Source: Candidatus Avipropionibacterium avicola (lineage in GTDB: Bacteria > Actinomycetota > Actinomycetes > Propionibacteriales > Propionibacteriaceae). Taken from it: DNA of 8,108 nt. This document shows positions 1 through 5,663 of the stretch, piece after piece (positions within the stretch are counted from its first letter, which is position 1; every line of letters begins with the position of its first letter). The stretch lies in contig DVLP01000392.1 in assembly GCA_018715445.1 (NCBI GenBank), forward strand, positions 1 to 8,108. The letters run 5' to 3'. The notes beneath the pieces were generated by a model. That model did not search any database, was not told the DNA's origin, and worked only from the letters and a program-made list of their open reading frames with translations. The translations under genes and the position numbers were made by a program.

Positions 1-60
1 GCCCACTTCGATCCGGCCAGCAGCGACGAGATCGAGCTGTCCGACCACCAACGCCGCTGA
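1..60 (+). CDS. 3' end of an unidentified CDS (partial)
   Basis: Frame 1 is open from the window edge and ends in TGA at 58-60, giving 19 residues that finish SDHQRR. Nearly every codon ends in G or C, as in the neighbouring genes, which supports real coding. The visible tail is acidic and then basic, with no motif, so no function can be given. It converges on the hydrolase gene that ends at 84, and the hairpin at 80-98 lies between the two. Because 19 codons is short, an open frame by chance is not excluded. Confidence 0.6.
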   Translation, partial: AHFDPASSDEIELSDHQRR

Positions 61-79
61 GGCACCCGTGGACCTCCCC

Positions 80-98
80 GAGATCACCGAGTGATCTC
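80..98. terminator. Hairpin between convergent genes, likely bidirectional terminator
   Basis: GAGATCAC (80-87), loop CGA, GTGATCTC (91-98) form a perfect 8-bp stem with a 3-base loop. It lies where the plus-strand gene ending at 60 meets the minus-strand hydrolase ending at 84. The stem contains the hydrolase stop codon and its last few codons. Neither side has a run of T, so it is a non-canonical terminator of a kind common in GC-rich actinobacteria, or an mRNA 3'-end stabiliser. Confidence 0.5.
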
Positions 99-950
99 CG
101 TGTCTGCAAGGAATTTCCGTACGACGGCGACATACTCGCGCGGACGTTCGACCGGGACGAAGTGTCCGGCATCCTCGATCACGGCCAGCTGACCCTGCGG
201 TGCAGTGGTCGCCGCCTCGCGCGGATGGCGTATCGGTACGGCCCTGTCATCCGCACCGTGCACGAAGAGGGCGGGCTGGGCCAGCTCAGGGATGCGGTCG
301 GTGAAGTTGACCCGGTGATGACGCGGACCGGTCTCGTACCGGTTCCAGTCGCAGAACATGTGACCGCCGTGGCGACGTTTGGTCAGCAACTCGTCGGCAG
401 CGATGTCTGCCAGTGCGTCGATGTCGTCACTCGGCACGTACTCGGCGAAGGCGACCTTGGTCCGGACCCAGCGTCGCATCCCTTCCGCGGACATGCTGCG
501 ACCGATCAGCCAGGAGAAGGGTCGACGCAAGGACAACCAAGCCAGCTCGTGGGCCTGCACCCGGTCCTGCAGTCCCGCGCAGGAGGTCAGCACCAGACGG
601 GAGACCCGGTCGGGGTTGTCCAGAGCGAAGCCAAGGCTCGTGGCCGAGCCGAGCGACAGGCCAATGAGGGTTGGACTCTCGAGGTCCCAGTGGTCGAGCA
701 TCCGGGCAAGGGTGTCCTGCTGGACCCGTTGACCTGCTCGGGTCCGCCAGGGCCAGCTCTGGCCGTGCTTGGGGTGGTCGGGCACGAACACCCGGTGATC
801 GGTTGCGAGGTCGGGTGCCAGCCAGCGCCACATCCAGTCGCCGTTGTCGATCCCGCCGCCGTGCAGCAGGACGAGCGGCGGGCCCGACTCCCCCATGATC
901 CGGTAGTGGATCGTGCCGTCCGGGAGGTCAACGCTGTCCGTCGTGGTCAT
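84..950 (-). CDS. Alpha/beta-hydrolase fold enzyme (second hydrolase of the TetR operon)
   Basis: This 288-residue protein is a full-length cytoplasmic alpha/beta-hydrolase with no signal peptide. The oxyanion-hole motif HGGG is at residues 30-33. The nucleophile elbow GLSLGS puts the catalytic serine at Ser99. The acid is probably Asp235 in HGADDRAVP, and the catalytic histidine is His263 in DAGHFVPVERP. A helical, Trp- and Arg-rich cap lies roughly between residues 130 and 210. The fold covers esterases, lactonases, epoxide hydrolases, haloperoxidases and C-C hydrolases, and the triad does not choose among them. The ATG at 948-950 has a GGAGG (957-961) six bases upstream, inside the 3' end of the preceding hydrolase gene. 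The two genes overlap by 23 bases, so translation is probably coupled. Expression is likely under the TetR protein encoded first in the operon. Confidence 0.93.
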   Translation of the reverse strand: MTTTDSVDLPDGTIHYRIMGESGPPLVLLHGGGIDNGDWMWRWLAPDLATDHRVFVPDHPKHGQSWPWRTRAGQRVQQDTLARMLDHWDLESPTLIGLSLGSATSLGFALDNPDRVSRLVLTSCAGLQDRVQAHELAWLSLRRPFSWLIGRSMSAEGMRRWVRTKVAFAEYVPSDDIDALADIAADELLTKRRHGGHMFCDWNRYETGPRHHRVNFTDRIPELAQPALFVHGADDRAVPIRHPREAATTAPQGQLAVIEDAGHFVPVERPREYVAVVRKFLADTEITR

Positions 951-1749
951 GACGGTCCTCCAGGAAGTCGACGAGGTGCCGGTTGGTCTCGTCGGGACGA
1001 TCCATGTTGGAGTTGTGCGACGCCCCTCCGATGATCACGAGATGGGCGTTCGGGTCACGCTCGGCCAGTCTGGGCATCGCGGCCCGGACGTTCCCGGTGC
1101 CGTCGTCATCGCCACACAGCAGCAGGGCCGGGACGGCGAGTCGGTACGTCGGATCAGGGTCGAGCACGTCAGCGCTGAAGTCCATCACCTGCAGGAATCG
1201 ACGCCGACCGATCGCTTCGAGCGCCCGCTGGGTGTACGCGATGGTGTTTGCCTCGTTGCCGCAGGCCTTGGCCGAGGCCCTGACGGCCGAGCTCCAGGGC
1301 CACAGCAGCATGATCGGGGTGAACAGCACCAGACCGAGTTTGTCCAACCAGGTCAGGGGTCCGTGGTTGTCGCTGCAGTTGATCAGAACCACGCGGGCGA
1401 GGTCCTCACCATGACGCTCGACCATGGTCTGGGCGAGGTGACCACCCAAGGACTGTCCGACCAGGGTGACCTCGCGGGCGTTCAGCTCCGCGAGCAGCGC
1501 CACGAGGTCGTCCACCATGTCCTGGTAGTGGAAACGTCCGGCGAGGCTGGACTGCCCGTGGCCACGGGCATCCCAGACACAGATCCCCATGTCCCCAGGG
1601 ATCGCAGGGAGCTGGGCGTCGAACATGTGCCCGTCCATCCCGGCCCCGTGGAGGAACACCACCCACCGTCTGTCCGCTGCGGGTCGTTGTCTGAGGTGGA
1701 TCCTGGCGTTGGGACGCTCCAGGAATCGTGACTCCAGTGTGGCGGTCAT
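928..1749 (-). CDS. Alpha/beta-hydrolase fold enzyme (first hydrolase of the TetR operon)
   Basis: This 273-residue alpha/beta-hydrolase has HGAGMDG (34-40) as the oxyanion segment, then WDARGHGQS (59-67), which is typical of the family. The nucleophile elbow VGQSLGGH puts the serine at Ser100. The probable acid is Asp216 at the end of CGDDD, and the histidine is His245 in GASHNSNMDRP. A hydrophobic segment at about 138-152 (LGLVLFTPIMLLWPW) lies in the cap region and more likely lines a lipophilic substrate pocket than spans a membrane. There is no signal peptide. Its ATG overlaps the stop of the TetR gene as ATGA (1746-1749), and AGGAG (1755-1759) lies five bases upstream. It differs enough from the next hydrolase (GQSLGG versus GLSLGS elbow, different cap) that the pair does not look like a recent duplication. 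The substrate is unknown; an ester or lactone is a reasonable guess. Confidence 0.93.
   Translation of the reverse strand: MTATLESRFLERPNARIHLRQRPAADRRWVVFLHGAGMDGHMFDAQLPAIPGDMGICVWDARGHGQSSLAGRFHYQDMVDDLVALLAELNAREVTLVGQSLGGHLAQTMVERHGEDLARVVLINCSDNHGPLTWLDKLGLVLFTPIMLLWPWSSAVRASAKACGNEANTIAYTQRALEAIGRRRFLQVMDFSADVLDPDPTYRLAVPALLLCGDDDGTGNVRAAMPRLAERDPNAHLVIIGGASHNSNMDRPDETNRHLVDFLEDRHDHDGQR
957..961 (-). promoter_or_regulatory. Ribosome binding site inside the upstream hydrolase gene
   Basis: GGAGG on the minus strand lies six bases before the ATG at 950 and inside the last codons of the gene that ends at 928. This fixes the start of the 288-residue hydrolase and supports coupled translation through the 23-base overlap. 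Confidence 0.75.
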
Positions 1750-2432
1750 GTCTGCTCCTGCAACTGGTCGAGCTGGTCGGCAAGGGTGTCCAACAACTGC
1801 GCCTGAGTGGCCCGTGCCGCAATCGGATCGATCGGTGCCTCGGTGGCCAGGCCGCGACCGACGAGGTCGGCGAACAGGGTGACGGTCTCCCGCAGTTGAG
1901 TGTCGGTGATCGGGCCGAGGGTCCCCGGGGTGTGCAGCAGCCCGATCGTGAAGGCACTGAGCACCCTGCCCAAGGTCTCGCGCGGGACGTCGCTCGCGAT
2001 CACACCGGCAGCCTGCAGCCCGGCGACGTAGTCCAGCAGCCAGCTGAAGCGCAGATGGTAGCGATCGTCGGTCACGGTGCGGACGTGGTCGCCGAGCACT
2101 CCTTCATCACCGAGGGAGAAGGCCCGCATCAGCGGGTCCCCCAGCAGGGCCTCGACAGCGATGCCGTACAGGGCGGGCAGGGTCACCAGCTCGACAGAGG
2201 CAGTGATGCGGTCGTGCACCACCCCGGTGAGCTGGCGCATGCTGCGCAGCAGGGCCGCCTCCAAGATCGCCGGCTTGTCGGCGAACTCCAGATAGACCGC
2301 ACCCTTGCCGATCCCGACGCGTCCGGCGATGTCGGCGACGGTGGTCGCACGCCATCCCTTCTCCAGGGCGAGGTCCCGCGCGGCATCGAGGATCCGGTTA
2401 CGTCGTTCGGGGATTCGTGGACGAGGCATCAT
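1746..2432 (-). CDS. TetR/AcrR-family transcriptional regulator
   Basis: This is a 228-residue TetR-family protein of usual length. The N-terminal DNA-binding domain is clear: RNRILDAARDLALEKG (11-26) is helix 1, followed by the helix-turn-helix TTVADIAGRVGIGKGAVYLEF (30-50) and the family-typical DK at 52-53. The rest, from about residue 60 to 228, is the helical ligand-binding and dimerisation domain, whose sequence does not reveal the ligand. Two ATG codons stand side by side: the first (2430-2432) is only three bases from the GGAGG at 2436-2440, while the second (2427-2429) is six bases away. The second may therefore be the main start, giving 227 residues. The stop overlaps the first hydrolase's start by four bases. 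It probably represses its own operon through the dyads just upstream of its start codon, and releases when a substrate or product of the hydrolases binds. This regulatory logic is inference. Confidence 0.92.
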   Translation of the reverse strand: MMPRPRIPERRNRILDAARDLALEKGWRATTVADIAGRVGIGKGAVYLEFADKPAILEAALLRSMRQLTGVVHDRITASVELVTLPALYGIAVEALLGDPLMRAFSLGDEGVLGDHVRTVTDDRYHLRFSWLLDYVAGLQAAGVIASDVPRETLGRVLSAFTIGLLHTPGTLGPITDTQLRETVTLFADLVGRGLATEAPIDPIAARATQAQLLDTLADQLDQLQEQT

Positions 2433-2441
2433 CCACCTCCT

Positions 2442-2471
2442 TAGTGACCAGGTAATGGTCTTGAGTCACTA
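2442..2471. promoter_or_regulatory. Nested inverted repeats in the TetR leader, candidate TetR operator
   Basis: An outer dyad TAGTGAC (2442-2448), 16 bases, GTCACTA (2465-2471) encloses an inner, off-centre dyad GACCA (2446-2450), GGTAA, TGGTC (2456-2460). They lie between the proposed -10 box of the TetR gene and its ribosome binding site, a position where a bound dimer would block transcription. TetR-family operators are typically palindromes of about 15 to 30 bp. Binding has not been shown, and which dyad is the real site cannot be decided from sequence. Confidence 0.45.
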
Positions 2472-2499
2472 CCGTACGGCTCAGAGGGCCATCCGTCCA
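2471..2499 (-). promoter_or_regulatory. Candidate promoter of the TetR-hydrolase operon
   Basis: On the minus strand TGGACG (2499-2494) and TACGGT (2476-2471) are separated by exactly 17 bases. This is a moderate match to a housekeeping sigma -35/-10 pair. Transcription would start near 2464, at the start of the candidate operator. The -10 box lies in the 8-bp palindrome CCGTACGG (2472-2479). Weak consensus matches are common in GC-rich DNA, so the spacing and the operator position carry most of the support. Confidence 0.35.
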
Positions 2500-2504
2500 G
2501 TGCC

Positions 2505-2583
2505 ACCCCGGTTTTCGTGCACCAGCGATCCCATGGGACCCCGAGCAACCGATTGCTGTGCATCACGGTGCCAAAACCGGGGT
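2505..2583. repeat. 11-bp perfect inverted repeat in the divergent TetR-Nudix intergenic region
   Basis: ACCCCGGTTTT (2505-2515) is repeated as its exact reverse complement AAAACCGGGGT (2573-2583), with 57 bases between the arms. The left arm sits five bases beyond the proposed -35 box of the TetR operon. The right arm sits two bases before the proposed -10 box of the Nudix gene. The arms could be two half-sites for a regulator that acts on both promoters, or the stem of a large cruciform. No protein is assigned to them. Confidence 0.5.
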
Positions 2584-2585
2584 CC

Positions 2586-2591
2586 TACACT
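2586..2591 (+). promoter_or_regulatory. -10 box for a leaderless Nudix transcript
   Basis: TACACT is a strong match to the TATAAT/TANNNT consensus. It ends seven bases before the GTG at 2599, so the transcript would begin at or next to the start codon. No ribosome binding site lies upstream of that GTG, as expected for a leaderless mRNA. No convincing -35 box is seen 16 to 19 bases upstream; the right arm of the inverted repeat fills that spacer. Confidence 0.5.
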
Positions 2592-2598
2592 CTCTGCG

Positions 2599-3090
2599 GT
2601 GAGCGATCTCGACGAATCCATCCCGTTCGACGAAGCACGCGCAGTCGCCCGGGCCAATCGCTGGCGCGAGAAATGCCTGGTCTACGTCACGCGCCGCCCC
2701 GACGAGATCCTCGTGCTGGAGCACACCGACGAGTACCCGACCGCAGGCGTCCAGGTCCCTGCCGGTGGGGTCGACCCGGGCGAGGCTCCGCACACCACGG
2801 CCCTGCGCGAGCTCGCCGAGGAGACCGGGCTGCACCTCCCCGGTCCCGCGACCCACCTCGAGTCCAGGATCTGGCCCACGGACGACGCCCCGTCACGCAT
2901 CCGTCACTACTACTGGCTGGGTGCGCCGAGCACGACGCCGGATCGCTGGTCCCACCGGGTCAGCGGCACCGACGGTGACCGCGGGATGCTGTTCTGGTTG
3001 AGCTTCCGCAGTCGGATCGAGCACGGCCTCACCCCCGGGTACGGATGGGAGTCGGGTCTGGGCGCCCTGGCGGCAGCACTGCCGACCTGA
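2599..3090 (+). CDS. Nudix hydrolase
   Basis: The product is 163 residues long from the GTG at 2599. A perfect Nudix box G-x5-E-x7-R-E-L-x-E-E-x-G-L runs from Gly56 to Leu78, including the REL(A)EETGL core (70-78) whose glutamates bind Mg2+. Such enzymes cleave a nucleoside diphosphate linked to another group (NTPs, ADP-sugars, NADH, capped RNA and others). The flanking sequence does not tell which substrate is used. No second domain or signal peptide is present, so it should be cytoplasmic. The reading frame stays open far upstream, but the GTG is chosen because the TACACT box sits just before it and because upstream codons overlap the divergent TetR promoter region. The 124-residue gene follows after 45 bases on the same strand and may share its transcript. 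Confidence 0.9.
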   Translation: MSDLDESIPFDEARAVARANRWREKCLVYVTRRPDEILVLEHTDEYPTAGVQVPAGGVDPGEAPHTTALRELAEETGLHLPGPATHLESRIWPTDDAPSRIRHYYWLGAPSTTPDRWSHRVSGTDGDRGMLFWLSFRSRIEHGLTPGYGWESGLGALAAALPT

Positions 3091-3097
3091 CCCCGGC

Positions 3098-3115
3098 TGT
3101 GCCACGATGGGCACA
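3098..3115 (+). promoter_or_regulatory. Small hairpin and possible -10 box before the 124-residue gene
   Basis: TGTGCC (3098-3103), a 6-base loop, and GGCACA (3110-3115) form a 6-bp stem just after the Nudix stop. It has no T run, so it is weak as a terminator. CACGAT (3103-3108) inside it resembles an actinobacterial -10 box and would start a transcript about 20 bases before the GTG at 3136. Both readings are tentative. Confidence 0.25.
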
Positions 3116-3135
3116 CCTGACCTCGAGGAGCCCGC

Positions 3136-3510
3136 GTGACCCAGCCACCGTTCGCCACCTTCAACGATCTCTTCGCCGCCGAGCCGCACGGTCTGGCAGC
3201 GGCAGGGCTCGACCTGTTCCGCACACCGAAGATCCGGCAGAACGACCTGCAGACCTGGCTGCGCTCCCTGGTGATGGAGCGCGGCCAGACCTTCCTGGGC
3301 CTGAACGTCGGCGAGCCTCCGCCCCTGGAAGCCAGTGAGCACCGGATCATCCTGATCTGGGAGCACGCGATGGTGGCTGCGCGCACCGTCGACGGCAGCG
3401 ACCACACCGCAACCGGGCTGCTGCTGCTCGATCCTCGGGTGATGGGGTGGGCGTACGAGCAACGGCTCCAGCACCTGCGCAGTGCCACCAGCGCATCGGA
3501 CCTGCGCTGA
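3136..3510 (+). CDS. Uncharacterised 124-residue protein
   Basis: I do not recognise this protein with confidence. GAGGAG (3125-3130) lies five bases before the GTG start, and codon use is GC-rich like that of its neighbours, so it is very likely real. It has no signal peptide, membrane segment or metal-binding cysteine pattern. The N-terminal half (about 1-50) looks helical. The part from about 68 to 118 alternates beta-strands and a last helix: HRIILIWEHAMVAARTVDG, then TGLLLLDPRVMGWAYEQRLQHL. That second half loosely recalls the C-terminal sensor segment of some TrmB- or LuxR-type actinobacterial regulators, in which a strand pair, an acidic loop and an LLxxDP turn precede a helix. No helix-turn-helix is present here. 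It follows the Nudix gene by 45 bases, which is the only functional hint. Confidence 0.8.
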   Translation: MTQPPFATFNDLFAAEPHGLAAAGLDLFRTPKIRQNDLQTWLRSLVMERGQTFLGLNVGEPPPLEASEHRIILIWEHAMVAARTVDGSDHTATGLLLLDPRVMGWAYEQRLQHLRSATSASDLR

Positions 3511-3518
3511 ACCAGCGC
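3504..3518. terminator. Short hairpin between convergent genes
   Basis: GCGCTG (3504-3509), AAC, CAGCGC (3513-3518) form a 6-bp stem with a 3-base loop. It covers the stop of the 124-residue gene and most of the 15-base gap before the end of the binding-protein gene at 3526. There is no T run on either strand. It could act as a shared terminator for both convergent transcripts, but the stem is short. Confidence 0.35.
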
Positions 3519-3525
3519 TGCGACC

Positions 3526-5163
3526 TCAGCCCTGCTCGGCGTACTCGCGGGCGATCGCGTCACCGGCAGCGGACTTCCACTGCTTGACCCCGTCCTCCCA
3601 CTCGGTCATCGAGGAGCGGCCCTGGATGATGGCCCCCATCAGGTCGTTCAGCTTGGTGTTGGCCTGGGCCCCCTTGGTCCCGGCGGTGTCGGAGTAACGA
3701 CCGTACTGGGGGTTCGCGACGCCGTTGGGGATCGTGTCCTGGCAGTACTGGTAGGCCATCTGCGTCGGCTCGGACTGCCCGGGTGAGTAGAGGCTCATGG
3801 CCGTGTTCGCCCCGGCGTAGACCAGGCCGGGGATCAGTTCGGCGTCATAGGCCTCGTTGTCCAGCTGGAGCTGGCTGTCGACCAGGGTCCACTGCCGGTC
3901 GCGGATGCCGTAGTTCACCGTGAGGTACTCCTCGGTCCCGAACGGTGAGGCGACATAGTCCAACACCCGCAGCAGTTCGTCGATCCGGTCCTCGTCATCG
4001 GTCTTCTTGATCGCCATCGGCGCTCCGTAGCCCGGGGCACCGAGGTGCTTGGCCGCCTTGCCGCCCCCCTCCCACTGGGGCATCACCACCGCACCGCAGG
4101 GGAACTTCGCATTGGCGGTGAGTCCCTGCCAGATGGCGAAGTTCTGCGCGAACAGCACGGTCGCCCCGGCGTCGAACCAGGTCGGCGTGGCGCTCAGATC
4201 CGTGTAGGAGTTGGGATGGAAGACGCCGGCCTCATACATCTGGGTGACGATCTCCAGCGCCTGAGCGAACTCGGGCGTCTCGTACTGGCTGGTCCAGGTG
4301 CCGTCGTCGTTCACCAGCCAGCCGTTGGGGCCACCGAGAGCTTCGATGATCGCCGGCAGCGTCCAGTTCTGCGGGATCTGACCGATCGCAAACACCCCCT
4401 TGGACCGGTCGGTGACCTCCTTGCACAGATCGAGGAAGTCCTCCCCGTCCGAGAGGTCCGGCATCATGTCGATGCCCTTCGACTCCAGGACGTCGCCTCG
4501 GGTCATCAGCAGGTTGCCGGCGATCACGCGCGGATTGGTGACACCCCAGATCTTGCCGTCGACGGTGCACATGTCCCACGCTGCCGACGGATGGTTGGCC
4601 AGGTTCGGGTACTTCGCGACATTGTCACCCGACAGGTACGGCGTCAGGTCGGTGAAGGTGGCCTCCAACAACTTCGGCAGCTGCGGCACCGTCACGTACT
4701 GGGTCAGGTCACCGATCGAGTTCCCGGCGACCGCGGTCTGGAACTTCGCGGTGTACTGGGTGCTCTCGACGGCATTGATCTTCAGGTCGGCTCCGAGGTC
4801 GGCCTCGATCTTCTGCCACCACTGGTTGTTGCTGTGCGGGGTCACCGGTGGGTTGCGCTGCATCAACATCTCAACAGGGGCTGACAACTCGAGCGGCACT
4901 CGTCCGGTGCTCTGCGGCGGGTCGGGGTACGACAGGAATCCCGCCGGGGTGCCGATCGCGCCGTCCCCGGGCAGGTCGGGCTCGGGTCCGTCGTACGGGA
5001 TGTAGGCAGGTCTGATGTCGTTGGATCCCCCGCTGCCGCTCTCGCCGCCGCCGGTCGCACCTCCGCCCTGATCATCGGCCCGGCAGCCAGCGGCCAGCCC
5101 GATCCCGGCAGCGAGTCCGCTGCCCAGCACGGTGCGTCGGGTCAGTCGTGGAGAGGTGGTCAT
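3526..5163 (-). CDS. ABC-transporter extracellular solute-binding lipoprotein, Tat-type signal
   Basis: This 545-residue protein is secreted and lipid-anchored, and is expected to capture a solute outside the membrane for an ABC importer. Its N-terminus has a twin-arginine motif (T8-R9-R10-T-V-L) and a hydrophobic stretch, then a lipobox LAAGC with Cys27 as the lipidated residue. A Gly/Ser/Asp-rich linker follows (about 28-48). The mature part has the look of the large, roughly 500-residue family 1 binding proteins of the LplA/YtcQ kind that take up oligosaccharides, for example PEFAQALEIVTQMYEAG in the C-terminal half. The ATG at 5161-5163 is preferred because GGGAG (5171-5175) lies seven bases upstream and the Tat signal begins nine residues later; a GTG at 5220 would add 19 residues with no such support. 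No permease or ATPase gene is adjacent: a convergent gene lies downstream and a VOC gene upstream. The sugar is unknown. Confidence 0.92.
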   Translation of the reverse strand: MTTSPRLTRRTVLGSGLAAGIGLAAGCRADDQGGGATGGGESGSGGSNDIRPAYIPYDGPEPDLPGDGAIGTPAGFLSYPDPPQSTGRVPLELSAPVEMLMQRNPPVTPHSNNQWWQKIEADLGADLKINAVESTQYTAKFQTAVAGNSIGDLTQYVTVPQLPKLLEATFTDLTPYLSGDNVAKYPNLANHPSAAWDMCTVDGKIWGVTNPRVIAGNLLMTRGDVLESKGIDMMPDLSDGEDFLDLCKEVTDRSKGVFAIGQIPQNWTLPAIIEALGGPNGWLVNDDGTWTSQYETPEFAQALEIVTQMYEAGVFHPNSYTDLSATPTWFDAGATVLFAQNFAIWQGLTANAKFPCGAVVMPQWEGGGKAAKHLGAPGYGAPMAIKKTDDEDRIDELLRVLDYVASPFGTEEYLTVNYGIRDRQWTLVDSQLQLDNEAYDAELIPGLVYAGANTAMSLYSPGQSEPTQMAYQYCQDTIPNGVANPQYGRYSDTAGTKGAQANTKLNDLMGAIIQGRSSMTEWEDGVKQWKSAAGDAIAREYAEQG

Positions 5164-5295
5164 CGGTGGTCTCCCTCGGGTGTCGGATGCACCCACGGCA
5201 TCCGCGATTGCACGGGACACTACTTGGGACGCCCCCTTCTCCGCTACGGGGTCGACCGAATCCTTCCACCCATCGATCAGTCCCGCGCCGAGCGC
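5164..5295. other. Intergenic region between VOC gene and binding-protein gene
   Basis: This 132-base gap holds the leader of the binding-protein gene and the 3' end region of the VOC transcript. I see the inverted repeat at 5184-5204 and a possible -10 box TAGTGT on the minus strand (5222-5217) with no good -35. No clear terminator hairpin follows the VOC stop, so read-through from the MerR-VOC unit into the binding-protein gene remains possible. Confidence 0.4.
5184..5204. promoter_or_regulatory. 7-bp inverted repeat upstream of the solute-binding protein gene
   Basis: CGGATGC (5184-5190), seven bases, GCATCCG (5198-5204) are a perfect dyad lying nine bases upstream of the GGGAG ribosome binding site. 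If the TAGTGT at 5222-5217 is the -10 box, the dyad begins just after the transcription start, a common operator position for a sugar-responsive repressor. It could equally be a hairpin in the mRNA leader. Confidence 0.4.
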
Positions 5296-5649
5296 CTACT
5301 CACGATGTCGCACGATGTTGACGACCGTGCCGTCGGGTGCCCGGACGAAGAAGCGTCGGACACCCCATTCCTCATCGGTCAGGGGGTGGACGATCTCGAA
5401 TCCCCGTTGCTGCGCCTCGGCATAGGCCGCGTCGACATCATCGACCTTCACCGACAGCGTGGCGTCCTCGGGCGCGGTGGCATCGCGGGTGACGACCTGG
5501 ACGTGCTGGCCCGTGTCCGGCGAGGTGAACCGCGCCACCCAGCCCAGGTTGAACTCCTCGTGCGACAGTCCCATGTACTCGGCCCAGAACGCACGGGCAC
5601 CGTCGATGTCGTCGACAGCCAGGTCGGCAATGATCTCGACCACACGCAT
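5296..5649 (-). CDS. VOC-superfamily (glyoxalase/bleomycin-resistance-like) protein
   Basis: This 117-residue protein is a single VOC unit made of two beta-alpha-beta-beta-beta modules. The N-terminal module has DIDGARAFWAEYMGL (14-28), typical of the family, and the C-terminal one ends in FFVRAPDGTVVNIVRH (100-115). The glutamate often found near the end of the last strand of metal-using glyoxalases is replaced by Asn111, and the early strand has Glu5, so glyoxalase I activity is not indicated. Drug or toxin binding, or another reaction, fits as well. The ATG at 5647-5649 is chosen because GGAGG (5658-5662) is eight bases upstream; the in-frame GTG at 5656-5658 overlaps that site. The MerR gene stops 14 bases upstream, so the two are almost certainly one operon. 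It probably acts in the cytoplasm as a dimer. Confidence 0.9.
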   Translation of the reverse strand: MRVVEIIADLAVDDIDGARAFWAEYMGLSHEEFNLGWVARFTSPDTGQHVQVVTRDATAPEDATLSVKVDDVDAAYAEAQQRGFEIVHPLTDEEWGVRRFFVRAPDGTVVNIVRHRE

Positions 5650-5663
5650 CGTGGCCACCTCCG

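Noticed and set aside
162..1034. Long plus-strand open frame opposite the hydrolase genes
   Set aside because: It lies antisense to two hydrolases with full catalytic motifs, its product shows no domain, and its openness follows from high GC content.
84..1749. Recent tandem duplication of the two hydrolases
   Set aside because: Beyond the general fold motifs the two proteins differ in elbow, cap and C-terminal sequence, so a recent duplication is not supported.
2472..2479. CCGTACGG palindrome as a separate operator
   Set aside because: An 8-bp GC-rich palindrome is short and expected by chance; it is noted only because it overlaps the proposed TetR -10 box.
2305..2598. N-terminal extension of the Nudix protein
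   Set aside because: The frame is open here, but it overlaps the 5' end of the divergent TetR gene and its promoter region; the TACACT box and the GTG at 2599 give a better start.
5164..5220. Upstream GTG start for the solute-binding protein
   Set aside because: It would put 19 residues before a Tat signal and lacks a ribosome binding site; the ATG at 5163 has GGGAG seven bases upstream.
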